From: an uncultured Eubacteriales bacterium | Lineage (GTDB): Bacteria; Bacillota; Clostridia; Oscillospirales; CAG-272 | Direction of reading: 5' to 3' | Length of the DNA: 63,934 nucleotides | NCBI GenBank assembly: GCA_934525675.1 | Contig: CAKSZH010000014.1 | Span: forward strand, 1 to 63,934 | In this document: positions 9,104 through 17,912 of the stretch, piece by piece | Layout of the letters: every line of letters begins with the position of its first letter | How positions within the stretch are numbered: the first letter of the stretch is position 1 | Program-made: the position numbers and the translations under genes | Notes under the pieces: generated by a model | Database searches by the model: none | What the model was told of the DNA's origin: nothing | The model's input: the letters and a program-made list of their open reading frames with translations, nothing else

Positions 9104-10189
9104 ATGCCAGAACTCAAAATCAAAAAGCCAAACCGCATCGCGGTCTGGATGAACGACTTCAAGGGCAAGTCCCGCGCCGACAAGCGCCGCGCCATCACTG
9201 ACCTGCTCTTTAACAACGCCATGTATATCATCATCGTGGCGGCAATCATTTATGTGGCGATCCGGGTGCCCGCGTTCCTTTCGATCGACTCGATTGTCAA
9301 CATTATCTCCCTGACCGCGGCGAAGCTCCCGATTGCACTCGGCATCGGCGGTGCAATCGTGCTGACCGGTACGGATATTTCCGCCGGCAGATGTGTCGGT
9401 CTGACCGCTTGTATCTCCGCTTCCCTGCTCCAGATGACCTCTTATGCCAACAAGATCTTCCCGAACATCGGCGTCATGCCCCTTTGGGTCGTTCTTCTGG
9501 TGGTCATTGCAGTCGGCGCGGTTGTCGGTCTCGTCAACGGTTTCTTCGTTGCAAAGTTCAAGCTTCATCCTTTCATCGTCACGCTGTCCACCCAGCTCAT
9601 CATCTTCGGTTGCATTCTGATGTACCTGATGATCGGCAACAACAACGGTCAGACGCTGTCGGGTCTGGATAATTCCTACAAGGAATTCATCAGCGGCACC
9701 CTCTTCAAGATCGGCGACGTTGCCGTTCCGAAATATGTGCTCTATGCCATCATCCTGACAGCCATCATGTGGGTCGTCTGGAACAAGACCAAGTTCGGCA
9801 AGAATATGTTCGCGGTCGGTTCCAATGAGGAAGCCGCAAGAGTTTCCGGCGTCAACGTATTTATGACAATCGTCATGGTCTTCGTGGTTGCGGGCATCAT
9901 GTACGGTATCACCGGCTTCATTGAAGGCGCGAGAATCGCTGCCTGCACTGCAAACACCGGTCTGAACTACGAATCCGACGCGATTGCGGCGTGCGTCATC
10001 GGCGGCGTTTCCTTCGTCGGCGGCACCGGTAAGATCAGCGGCATCGTGGTCGGCGTGTTCCTGCTCCAGATCATCTTCGTCGGTCTGAACTTCCTTTCGG
10101 TCGACCAGAATATGCTCTACGTCATCAAGGGTCTCATCATCCTGGTTGCCTGCGCAATCGATATGCGTAAGTACCTCGCGCACAAGTAA
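9104..10189 (+). CDS. mglC: Galactose/methyl-galactoside ABC transporter permease
   Basis: This 361-residue polytopic membrane protein belongs to the BPD_transp_2 (AraH/RbsC/MglC) family. About ten hydrophobic segments start at residue 35, and the conserved glycine-rich stretches GIGGAIVLTGTDISAG and GGVSFVGGTGKI are present. The cytoplasmic N-terminus is longer than in RbsC, as in MglC. It completes the mglBAC uptake system. The ribosome site is GGAGGAAAAGG. Confidence 0.92.
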   Translation: MPELKIKKPNRIAVWMNDFKGKSRADKRRAITDLLFNNAMYIIIVAAIIYVAIRVPAFLSIDSIVNIISLTAAKLPIALGIGGAIVLTGTDISAGRCVGLTACISASLLQMTSYANKIFPNIGVMPLWVVLLVVIAVGAVVGLVNGFFVAKFKLHPFIVTLSTQLIIFGCILMYLMIGNNNGQTLSGLDNSYKEFISGTLFKIGDVAVPKYVLYAIILTAIMWVVWNKTKFGKNMFAVGSNEEAARVSGVNVFMTIVMVFVVAGIMYGITGFIEGARIAACTANTGLNYESDAIAACVIGGVSFVGGTGKISGIVVGVFLLQIIFVGLNFLSVDQNMLYVIKGLIILVACAIDMRKYLAHK

Positions 10190-10223
10190 TCCGAATCAAA
10201 AATCACGGAAAGGAGTCACCGCC

Positions 10224-10637
10224 ATGGAAGAAAACAGACAGGAGAGTCCGGAAAAAGAGGTTCTCACAGAGACGTCTGCTGCCCCGGAAAACCCGAACGC
10301 ACGCCGTTCCGGAGGACTTTACGCCAAGGTCAGGCTGTCGGTCAGGGGCGCGAATATTCTGGTCCTTGCGACGGTACTCCTTCTCGTCGGCGCGATCATC
10401 TTTGTCTCGAATCACAACGGATTCACCGTGAATTTTGATACGGACGGCGGTTCCTCCGTCGCAAGTGTCAGACTCATGCATGGGGAAACGCTCCCCGAAA
10501 TCTCCGAACCGACCAAAGAGGGCTACACCTTCACCGGTTGGTACACCGATAAAGCATGCACACAGAAATGGGTGACCGAACGGGATACCGTCAGCGGAAG
10601 CATGACGCTCTATGCCGGCTGGGAAGCCAAAAACTGA
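10224..10637 (+). CDS. Small membrane protein with one InlB B-repeat
   Basis: The protein has 137 residues: a charged cytoplasmic N-terminus, one transmembrane helix (about 44-65) and an extracellular Listeria-Bacteroides (InlB B, PF09479-like) repeat containing FDTDGGS, GYTFTGWYTD and the terminal LYAGW. The start at 10224 follows AAAGGAG. It sits 34 bp after mglC and ends at a strong terminator, so it is the last gene of the mgl transcript. Single-repeat, membrane-anchored copies in a sugar-uptake operon are unusual. It may bind cell-wall or host glycans near the transporter, but its role is unknown. Confidence 0.8.
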   Translation: MEENRQESPEKEVLTETSAAPENPNARRSGGLYAKVRLSVRGANILVLATVLLLVGAIIFVSNHNGFTVNFDTDGGSSVASVRLMHGETLPEISEPTKEGYTFTGWYTDKACTQKWVTERDTVSGSMTLYAGWEAKN

Positions 10638-10647
10638 ATCCTCTCCT

Positions 10648-10680
10648 CCCCGCCATGGGTTCTCCATGGCGGGGCATTTT
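10648..10680 (+). terminator. Terminator of the mgl operon
   Basis: Perfect 11-bp stem CCCCGCCATGG / CCATGGCGGGG followed by CATTTTT. Confidence 0.92.
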
Positions 10681-10827
10681 TAACCCGGGCGCTTCCGCTT
10701 CCCATGACAATTTCCGAAAAATATTCCGTCTGCTTGCCAAATGCGTCTGCTTGTGTTATACTGAACATATCAGAGAGTGTGCAATTCCCGCCGCGCGGGA
10801 CGCTCTTCTTTTGCGGAGGAAACGGCG

Positions 10828-12426
10828 ATGAACTATACCGTGTTGGTGGTGGATGACGAAGAGACCCTGCGGCGAACCATGATCGAACGGGTCGATTGGG
10901 AAGCCGCGGGCTTTACCGTTATCGGCGAGGCGGAAAACGGCGTGGAAGCGCTGGATCTTGTGGAATTGCTCGAACCGGATCTCATCCTGACGGACATCCG
11001 GATGCCGATGATCTCGGGGCTTGAGCTTGCGGCAAAGGTGCGCGAAATGCGACCGGCTACCCAGATTGTCATTCTGAGCGGCTATGACAGCTTTGAGTAC
11101 GCCCGCGCGGCAATCGATTATAACATCATCAGCTATCTGCTCAAGCCCATCTCGTCCTCGGAAATGTCCGCGGCGCTCATCGACATCCGCAGGAAAATGG
11201 ACGAAAAGGTCGGCACCGGGCTACTCCGCACGGACGAAAACCTGCGGGAACGCATCCGCCGCCTGTCCGTCAACGAATTTCTCATGCCGCTGATGCTCGG
11301 AAGCGGGGAAGAACGGACGGACGACGAAGCCCTCCTTGCGGAAGCACGGCGTCTTGACATTGTTCCGGAGGCGGTCTCCTCCCCTGTTTATTGTGTGCTC
11401 ATCTCCAAATTCAAGCAGGCGGACGGCTCCTATCTGACCGACGAACAGCACATCGATTTTCTCCACAACATCCTCTCCCGCTATATGCACGCGGAGACCT
11501 TCATCGTTTTTCAGCGGGCGGTGACGCTGGTTGTTGCCGACGGGCAGACGGATCTGCCGGGGCTTCTGGAACTTCCGCTTCTGGAGGTCGTGCAAACCGC
11601 CAAGCGGCTTTTTGAGGAACGGTGCACCATCGGTGTCAGCCGCAGTTTCACGTCGCTCTCCCAATGTTCCGATGCCTATTTTCAGGCGATTACGGCGCGC
11701 CGTTACACCTCGGACGGCGTCGGCGAGGTGCGTTTTATCAACGACCAGGAGCACAATGTGGATTTCGAAGCGGATCGGGCGGAAAAGACCGCGGTACGCC
11801 TGGAGCAATACCTCAAGGTCGGTCCGACGGACGAGCTGGAAGAGTTCATTCAGGGGCTTTATGAAAACAGTACCCCCGAGAACGCAAATCTTCTGATCTT
11901 TCAGATCATCGCGACCGTCTGCCGCGTCGTGCGCTCGGTATCCGAAGGCTCCGACCCGATGGGGCTTCTTGCCGCAAACCCGCTTTTCTCGCGTATGACC
12001 TCGTACAGTAGCGAGGAAGTAATGAAAAAAGAAATTCTCTCCTTCTGCAAAAACGCAAAGGAACTGATCTCCAGCTCCCAGAAACGGGACAGTGAAATTC
12101 TCTGCGACCGCGTGGTGCACATCATCGACGAGCGGTATTCCGACGAAACGCTTTCCCTTACGGGCGTCAGCCAGGAGCTTGCCGTCAGCCCGAACTACCT
12201 GAGCACGCTCATCAAAAAAACCAAGAAGAAGAACTTCATTACCCTGCTCACCGAAAAACGGATGCAGGCGGCATACGATATGCTGGTCTGTACCAATATG
12301 CGGGTACTGGAGATCGCGGAGAAGTGCGGATACAGCGACCAGCACTATTTCAGTTACTGCATCAAGAAATTCTACGGGGATTCGCCCAACCATATCCGCG
12401 CCGCGAGCCGCGGAGAAGATAAATAA
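10828..12426 (+). CDS. YesN-like response regulator (receiver + AraC DNA-binding)
   Basis: The protein has 532 residues. Its N-terminal receiver carries acidic residues DD at 9-10, phosphoacceptor Asp56 (LTDIRMP) and the Lys of LLKPIS. A long middle region resembles YesN-type regulators. The C-terminal AraC pair of helix-turn-helix motifs is at about 435-530. The start at 10828 follows GCGGAGGAAACGGCG. It is co-transcribed with the YesM-like kinase at 12439, 12 bp downstream. Regulators of this kind usually activate neighbouring sugar-uptake genes, so mglBAC is the likely target. Confidence 0.9.
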   Translation: MNYTVLVVDDEETLRRTMIERVDWEAAGFTVIGEAENGVEALDLVELLEPDLILTDIRMPMISGLELAAKVREMRPATQIVILSGYDSFEYARAAIDYNIISYLLKPISSSEMSAALIDIRRKMDEKVGTGLLRTDENLRERIRRLSVNEFLMPLMLGSGEERTDDEALLAEARRLDIVPEAVSSPVYCVLISKFKQADGSYLTDEQHIDFLHNILSRYMHAETFIVFQRAVTLVVADGQTDLPGLLELPLLEVVQTAKRLFEERCTIGVSRSFTSLSQCSDAYFQAITARRYTSDGVGEVRFINDQEHNVDFEADRAEKTAVRLEQYLKVGPTDELEEFIQGLYENSTPENANLLIFQIIATVCRVVRSVSEGSDPMGLLAANPLFSRMTSYSSEEVMKKEILSFCKNAKELISSSQKRDSEILCDRVVHIIDERYSDETLSLTGVSQELAVSPNYLSTLIKKTKKKNFITLLTEKRMQAAYDMLVCTNMRVLEIAEKCGYSDQHYFSYCIKKFYGDSPNHIRAASRGEDK

Positions 12427-12438
12427 CGGGAGGACGTT

Positions 12439-14184
12439 ATGAAGAAAAAACACGCTCCCGTCAAACTCTCCACCCTGACGGTGCTGTCCGTTGCCATTGC
12501 CACGCTGGTTGCCGTTGCCGTAAGCATCACCGTGTTTTCCTCGGTATACAGCCGTGCGGGCAGACGGGATGCGCAGGTCAACTCCGAACAGGCAGTCAGG
12601 CAGACGGCGGTCGCCATCGACAATCAGATCGACGCCATGAAAGCCCGCCTCTCCAAGTTCTTGAAACTTGCAACCGAAAGCCATTCCGCCGATGATTTTC
12701 TTTCACAGATCAAAGCATTGACCGAACTGGAGGAAAACATTTACGCCATCATTGTCTACGACGATAACGGCAATATCGTAAGCTGTGCCGGAAGCGGATT
12801 TGAAAAAAAAGAAAACGTCCTGCGCGACCTGTCCTTTGACCGCGAACTTTTCGAGGGAGCGGATACCTTTGCGCTCTCCAAGCCGCACGTGGAAACCCTC
12901 TTTGAGGGTGCGTACCCGTGGGTGGTGACGCTTGCCGCGAAAAGCGAAGCCCCCATTCTCGGCACCGGGCGCTACGTCGTGATTGATTTCCGCTTTTCCG
13001 AAATTGCCGATTACATCGACAAGGTGGGTATCGGCAGACACGGTTACTGTTATATCATCGACACCGAGGGCAACATTGTCTACCATCCGCAGCAGCAGAT
13101 GATTTTCTCCGGAATCAAAGAAGAGGACTCCTTCCACATGGCATCGCTTGAAAACGGCGTTCACACCGAAAAGGGACGCATCTGCGCGCTCACGGAAGCG
13201 GCGAACGGCGCATGGCGCATTGTCGGCGTCAGCTACACCGAGGATCTGGATGTCGAACTGCGGACCCAGATCGCTCTCATCATCCTGATCTCACTGTGTG
13301 GGTGCGCCGCGGTACTCCTGATCGTCTGGCTGGTTTATTCCAGAATCGTCAACGCGCCGGTCCGCGCGCTGATCCGCGCCATGCGCGATTTCGAGAACGC
13401 CGCCGACTCCTATGTCTATTCCCCGCCGGAGGAAAGTGTCCGCGAATTGCAGGTACTCTCGGACAGCTTCTCGCAGATGGCGGACAGAATCCGACAGCTG
13501 ATGGAACGTGTCCGGCGCGAGGAGACCGAACTCCGCAAGACCGAATTACGCGCGCTTCAGGCACAGATCAACCCGCATTTTCTGTACAATACGCTGGACT
13601 CCATTCAGTGGATGTGTGAGGCAGGCAACACGGAAGACGCCGCCAAAATGGTGGGTGCGCTCGCGCGGCTCTTCCGCATCAGCATCAGCCGCGGACACGA
13701 GTTGATTCCCATCCGTGACGAGATACGGCACGCGGAAAGTTACCTGCTCATTCAGAGTTACCGCTACCGCAATCAGTTCACCTATGTATTCGAAGTCGAT
13801 CCGGAACTGGAGGGGTATCTGTGCAACAAGATCACCATTCAGCCGCTGATCGAAAACGCCATTTACCACGGCATTGACCGCATGGTGGATGAGGGCGAGA
13901 TCCGCATCACGGTCAGGACCGCCCCCGACGCGGAGAATGACATTCTCATCACGGTCGCGGACAACGGCGTCGGCATGACGCGGGAACAGTGCGAGAATAT
14001 TCTCCGCAAAGACCGCAGCGATTCCGGCGGAATCGGGGTCAAAAACGTCAACGACCGCCTCCGGATTTACTTCGGCGAAAAGTACGGGCTGAGCATTGAA
14101 AGCGAGCCAGACGTCGGCACCACGGTAACGGTCCGGATGCCGAAGATCGAGCGCGAAAAAGACATCAGCCGCCAAGCACCCTGA
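12439..14184 (+). CDS. YesM-like sensor histidine kinase
   Basis: The protein has 581 residues. Transmembrane helices at about 12-35 and 275-298 enclose an extracellular Cache-like sensor domain and are followed by a HAMP-like linker. His_kinase (phosphoacceptor His380 in QINPHFLYNTLDS) and HATPase_c (ENAIYHGI, DNGVGM, GGIGVKNVNDR) domains complete it. This is the LytS/YesM kinase class used by Firmicutes to sense sugars. It pairs with the regulator just upstream and lies 24 bp before a sugar-binding lipoprotein that could be its ligand-delivery partner. Confidence 0.9.
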   Translation: MKKKHAPVKLSTLTVLSVAIATLVAVAVSITVFSSVYSRAGRRDAQVNSEQAVRQTAVAIDNQIDAMKARLSKFLKLATESHSADDFLSQIKALTELEENIYAIIVYDDNGNIVSCAGSGFEKKENVLRDLSFDRELFEGADTFALSKPHVETLFEGAYPWVVTLAAKSEAPILGTGRYVVIDFRFSEIADYIDKVGIGRHGYCYIIDTEGNIVYHPQQQMIFSGIKEEDSFHMASLENGVHTEKGRICALTEAANGAWRIVGVSYTEDLDVELRTQIALIILISLCGCAAVLLIVWLVYSRIVNAPVRALIRAMRDFENAADSYVYSPPEESVRELQVLSDSFSQMADRIRQLMERVRREETELRKTELRALQAQINPHFLYNTLDSIQWMCEAGNTEDAAKMVGALARLFRISISRGHELIPIRDEIRHAESYLLIQSYRYRNQFTYVFEVDPELEGYLCNKITIQPLIENAIYHGIDRMVDEGEIRITVRTAPDAENDILITVADNGVGMTREQCENILRKDRSDSGGIGVKNVNDRLRIYFGEKYGLSIESEPDVGTTVTVRMPKIEREKDISRQAP

Positions 14185-14208
14185 AATACTGTAAAACGGG
14201 AGAATATT

Positions 14209-15186
14209 ATGAAGACTGGCAAGCGGTTTTTCCTCCTGCTTCTCGCGGTATCCCTTGTTTTCTCCGGCGCCTTCGGGCTGACGGGGTGTGCAAAGGGAGT
14301 ATCCGTGAAAAAGGAGATCGCCGTTATCGTCAAATCCACCAACTCGGATTTTTTCCACGCAATGAAAAACGGCGTGACGGCGGCGGCAACCGAATACAAT
14401 GTTTCCGTGACCTTTGAGGGTCCGGAAAACGAAGAAGATTACGAAACCCAGAATCAACTGATTAAAAATGCGATCGCACGCGGCGTACAAGCCATTGTGC
14501 TTTCCGCCATTGACGAACACAAATCCGTCAGCACGGTCGAAGAAGCGGTCCGCAAAGGAATCAAAGTCATCACCATCGACAGCGGCGTTGCCACAGAGGC
14601 GGTCAGCCTGTTTATCGGAACGGACAACCGCGCGGCAGGACGCAAGGCGGGCGAAGCGGTCAGAACCTGCTGCTCCGGCACGGGAACCATCCGCATCGGA
14701 CTGGTCAACTACATGGAGGCAACCGAAAACGGCAGAGAGCGGGAGGAGGGCTTCCGCGAATACGTGGGAACACTTCCGAACGTGCGCATTACCGCCGCCG
14801 TCACTGTGGAAAACAACACGGAAAGCGCCACGGAGGGGGCGCTCCGGCTGATTCGGGAGCATCCTGAAATCAACGTACTGGTCGGCTTTAACGAATGGAT
14901 GACACTCGGAGTCGGATACGCCATCCGCCAATGCCGCGCGGGCGACATCGTCACCGGAATCGGATTTGACACCAACCTCGTTTCCATTTCCATGATCGAA
15001 AGCGGCGAGATGGACGCGCTCATCGCGCAGAATCCGTTTGCCATCGGGTACCTCGGCGTCAAAAATGCAGCAGATCTGGTTTCCGGCGTCAATGTCGGAG
15101 AGACTCCGATCCACACCGACGTCACGCTCATCACACGCGGCAATCTTTTCGATGAGGACATCCAGAAGGTACTGTTCCGTTTCTGA
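14209..15186 (+). CDS. Sugar-binding lipoprotein, probable third component of the sensor system
   Basis: This 325-residue protein of the Peripla_BP_4 (ribose/xylose-binding) family has a lipoprotein signal with lipobox LTGC (Cys near residue 27). The fold runs from AVIVKSTNSDFF to the C-terminus. It has no ATPase or permease partner beside it and follows the kinase gene directly. That arrangement matches known three-component systems in which a binding protein presents sugar to a YesM-type kinase. It could instead be a second receptor for the Mgl transporter. Ligand unknown. Confidence 0.82.
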   Translation: MKTGKRFFLLLLAVSLVFSGAFGLTGCAKGVSVKKEIAVIVKSTNSDFFHAMKNGVTAAATEYNVSVTFEGPENEEDYETQNQLIKNAIARGVQAIVLSAIDEHKSVSTVEEAVRKGIKVITIDSGVATEAVSLFIGTDNRAAGRKAGEAVRTCCSGTGTIRIGLVNYMEATENGREREEGFREYVGTLPNVRITAAVTVENNTESATEGALRLIREHPEINVLVGFNEWMTLGVGYAIRQCRAGDIVTGIGFDTNLVSISMIESGEMDALIAQNPFAIGYLGVKNAADLVSGVNVGETPIHTDVTLITRGNLFDEDIQKVLFRF

Positions 15187-15194
15187 GGGTACAA

Positions 15195-15251
15195 AAACCG
15201 TAAAATAAAACGGAGGGGCAGTGAAAGTCCAAAGGCTTTTCACTGCCCCTC
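15195..15251 (-). terminator. Terminator for the minus-strand operon
   Basis: A 14-bp stem (arms 15213-15226 and 15238-15251, GAGGGGCAGTGAAA) is followed on the minus strand by GTTTTATTTT. It would end the transcript of the genes at 15397-20891. Confidence 0.6.
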
Positions 15252-15260
15252 GAATACTCG

Positions 15261-15299
15261 GTCGGGGGAGTCCGTCACATCGGACGCCCCGGTCTTTTT
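15261..15299 (+). terminator. Possible terminator of the sensor operon
   Basis: An imperfect stem (GGGG..GTCCG / CGGAC..CCCC) is followed by TCTTTTTG on the plus strand, about 75 bp after the end of the sugar-binding lipoprotein gene. Confidence 0.5.
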
Positions 15300-15396
15300 G
15301 ATATGCCGGCTGATTTGTCAACCGCAGCCGCCGGTTACCATACCGCTTTTACCGAATTGATCTGAAGAGCCCCGTCCGGCGTAGCATATCACATCG

Positions 15397-15870
15397 TCAG
15401 AGCGACTCCTCCGTCACAGGTCCCCACGAGAAGCGGTAGCTTCCCTTATGCTCATTCGCGAGAAAATTGACCCGATAGGTACCGCTCTCGCGGAGATACA
15501 CCGTAAACGTTCCGGTTTCCAGGTGATTTCCCTCGTAAACCGTGTCCTGTCCGTCCTTTTGAATGGTCAGACCGAGCGTTCCGGATTCGGTCGTGATCTC
15601 CACCTGCACCGCGTACTCCTTTCCCTCAGGAACGCGGATGGTGTACACCCGGTTGCCGCGGAACAATTCATACCGTGCGGAAACGGTATCGTTCTTCTGC
15701 TCCTGTATGCAGTTCTTGAGAAAATACGACTGTGCGGAGCCGATTCCGAACGCACATCCGCCAAAACAACACAGGACGCCGGCAAGCATCAGTAAAACGC
15801 AGATCATGCGCACAATAAGCAGTTTTTTCGCTCCGATCGGTTCACACGCCGATCCCCTGTTTTTCCCCAT
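15397..15870 (-). CDS. Small membrane-anchored protein, function unknown
   Basis: The protein has 157 residues: one hydrophobic segment (about 17-40) and a probable extracellular beta-rich domain (about 60-150) rich in alternating polar and hydrophobic residues, loosely like GOLD or PPC-type beta-sandwiches. The start at 15870 is preferred over one 36 bp upstream because GAAGGGA lies 8 bp before it. It is 131 bp downstream of the second exporter permease and on the same strand, so it may belong to that operon. No family was recognised with confidence. Confidence 0.6.
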   Translation of the reverse strand: MGKNRGSACEPIGAKKLLIVRMICVLLMLAGVLCCFGGCAFGIGSAQSYFLKNCIQEQKNDTVSARYELFRGNRVYTIRVPEGKEYAVQVEITTESGTLGLTIQKDGQDTVYEGNHLETGTFTVYLRESGTYRVNFLANEHKGSYRFSWGPVTEESL

Positions 15871-16001
15871 ACATGTAGTCCCTTCTGTCTGTTCGTTATC
15901 GGTCATTCGCCGGCGCCTGTTCCGTTTTCCATGCGGTCAAACGCTCCTGCCGCATGGGTGACCGGCTTCCCTGCCATCGGGTTACCCCCGTACCGCTCGC
16001 A

Positions 16002-16901
16002 TCAGTTGCGTCTCCGGGAAACCGCGTTGAAGAGAACGTACAGCGCGATGAGGAATGCAATGGACCCGCCGAGGATGAGGAACATGGCCCCGGTTCCCAC
16101 CTTGTTCTCAAAGAAATACAGGTTGCAGTCCACGCTGTCGCGGATGCTCTCCACCACCTCGTCCGGGAATCCGGATGCCCGCATTTCACGGAACACGCCG
16201 AGGAGGGCGTGGTTACGGAGAAGCGAAGTACCATATGTACCGGGCAGAAAGGACAGTACCTTCTGCAAGCCGTCCGAGAAGCTGGAGATCGGCATGTACG
16301 CGCCGCAGATGAAGCCGTAGCCCGCACTGACGATGGTGCCGACTGCCGACGCCTGACCGTTGGTAGACAGGGGAAAGATTACAAGTGAGGAAAGCGCGGT
16401 GCCGAACAGCACGAGAAGGAACACGTCAAGGAACAGAAACGCCACATCGGAAGCGCTGAGAAACCAGCCCGTGATCCCGATGTAACCGAGGCACACCGCG
16501 GTTGCCGCAAGACAGATCAGGAGTGACGACACAAGCGTCGCAAGGTAATAAGCGAGCGCAAGCGTTGTGGGCTTCACAGGGGCAACGGTCAGGTCGCGCC
16601 GCGCACCGGAAACCTTGTCCTGCACCATGAGCAGGTTGGAGCAGAACGGAACGGTCACACAGCTGACCGCAAGAAGCGAGGAAATCAGTTCCCCTCCGAC
16701 ACAGCCGTGGAGCACCTTGTCAGCAACGGTCGCTCCCGCCGCGGTAAGCGAGGCACGGAAGGAATCCTCGAAAATGTTACCGAGAAAGGTACTGTAAAGC
16801 ACCAGGAGGATCAGGGGGGTGATGAGCGAGGTGAAGAACATCCCCTTATCCTTGAAATACAACTTGACATTGCGCCGGATTAGCGCACCGAGTCCCGTCA
16901 T
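16002..16901 (-). CDS. ABC-2 exporter permease
   Basis: This 299-residue membrane protein of the ABC-2/DrrB type has an amphipathic N-terminus (ALIRRNVKLYFKDKG), about six transmembrane segments and a large extracellular loop after the first helix. It lies 15 bp after its likely ATPase (16917-17846). Substrate unknown; relatives export drugs, antibiotics or lipids. Confidence 0.85.
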   Translation of the reverse strand: MTGLGALIRRNVKLYFKDKGMFFTSLITPLILLVLYSTFLGNIFEDSFRASLTAAGATVADKVLHGCVGGELISSLLAVSCVTVPFCSNLLMVQDKVSGARRDLTVAPVKPTTLALAYYLATLVSSLLICLAATAVCLGYIGITGWFLSASDVAFLFLDVFLLVLFGTALSSLVIFPLSTNGQASAVGTIVSAGYGFICGAYMPISSFSDGLQKVLSFLPGTYGTSLLRNHALLGVFREMRASGFPDEVVESIRDSVDCNLYFFENKVGTGAMFLILGGSIAFLIALYVLFNAVSRRRN

Positions 16902-16916
16902 TGTCCATGCCTCCCA

Positions 16917-17846
16917 TCAGTTTTTTGCCGGCAGTTTCTTGCCGGTCACGGCAAGAAACACGTCGTCCATCTTACCCTTGGTGATCTCGTAATCGCGGAA
17001 AATTTCCGGGTATTTCACAATCAGTGCGGTTGCCGCCGCGGTATTCGGGACCGACACGCGGAACGCATCGCGGATCGCTTCATACGGCGCACCCAGCTTG
17101 CGGATCTCCTCTTCCCCAACTCCGTAGATCGTGATAAAATCGCCCGTGTAGCTGTTCTTCAGGGTCAGAGGGGTTCCCTCCGCGGCAATCTCACCGCGGT
17201 CAAGGATGACGACATAATCCGCGTCGGCGGCTTCCTCCATATAGTGAGTCGTGAGGAATACCGTCATATTTTCCTTTCTGCGGAGATCGCCGATGACCCG
17301 CCAGAGAATGTTTCTCGTCTGAGGATCCAGCCCCGTCGTCGGCTCGTCAAGAATGAGAACCTTCGGTTGATGCAGGAGCGCGCGCGCAATGTCAATGCGC
17401 CGTCTCTGCCCGCCGGACAATTTGCCGACCGGGCGGCGGAGCAGGTCGCCGAATTCCAGAAGTCCCGCAAGCTCGGAAAGACGCGCTTCAAACTGTTTTC
17501 CGTGAATTCCGTAAAGCGCGGCGCGGCTTCTTAAGTTGTCGAGCACGTTCAGTTCCTTGTCGAGTACCGAGTTCTGGAACACTACGCCGAGACTGCGGCG
17601 CACCGAATCCGGATTGTGATCCGGGTCTTCACCGCAGATGGAAACATCCCCGCTGTCGCGGCGCAGTTGCCCCGACAGAATGTTGATCGTCGTGGATTTT
17701 CCCGCGCCGTTGACTCCGAGGAACGCGAACAGTTCTCCCTCCTTCACCCGGAAGCTGAGGTCATTGACTGCCCGGACGTCGCCGAAGCTTTTGCACAGAT
17801 GATCGATCTCCATGATATTTGCGCTTTTTTCCATATAATAATACAT
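16917..17846 (-). CDS. ABC-2 exporter ATPase
   Basis: The 309-residue ATPase has Walker A GVNGAGKST, signature LSGGQRRR and Walker B LILDEPTTGLD. A C-terminal extension of about 80 residues resembles DrrA-type subunits. The ATG at 17846 is chosen because GGAGGAAAGGA precedes it; an upstream in-frame extension has no ribosome site. It pairs with the permease at 16002-16901 and is the second ATPase in this operon. Confidence 0.88.
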   Translation of the reverse strand: MYYYMEKSANIMEIDHLCKSFGDVRAVNDLSFRVKEGELFAFLGVNGAGKSTTINILSGQLRRDSGDVSICGEDPDHNPDSVRRSLGVVFQNSVLDKELNVLDNLRSRAALYGIHGKQFEARLSELAGLLEFGDLLRRPVGKLSGGQRRRIDIARALLHQPKVLILDEPTTGLDPQTRNILWRVIGDLRRKENMTVFLTTHYMEEAADADYVVILDRGEIAAEGTPLTLKNSYTGDFITIYGVGEEEIRKLGAPYEAIRDAFRVSVPNTAAATALIVKYPEIFRDYEITKGKMDDVFLAVTGKKLPAKN

Positions 17847-17912
17847 TCCTTTCCTCCGCCGAAGACCGGCAAACCCGGTAAGCGGATCCCGAAATTCTCT
17901 CCGTCGGAACAA

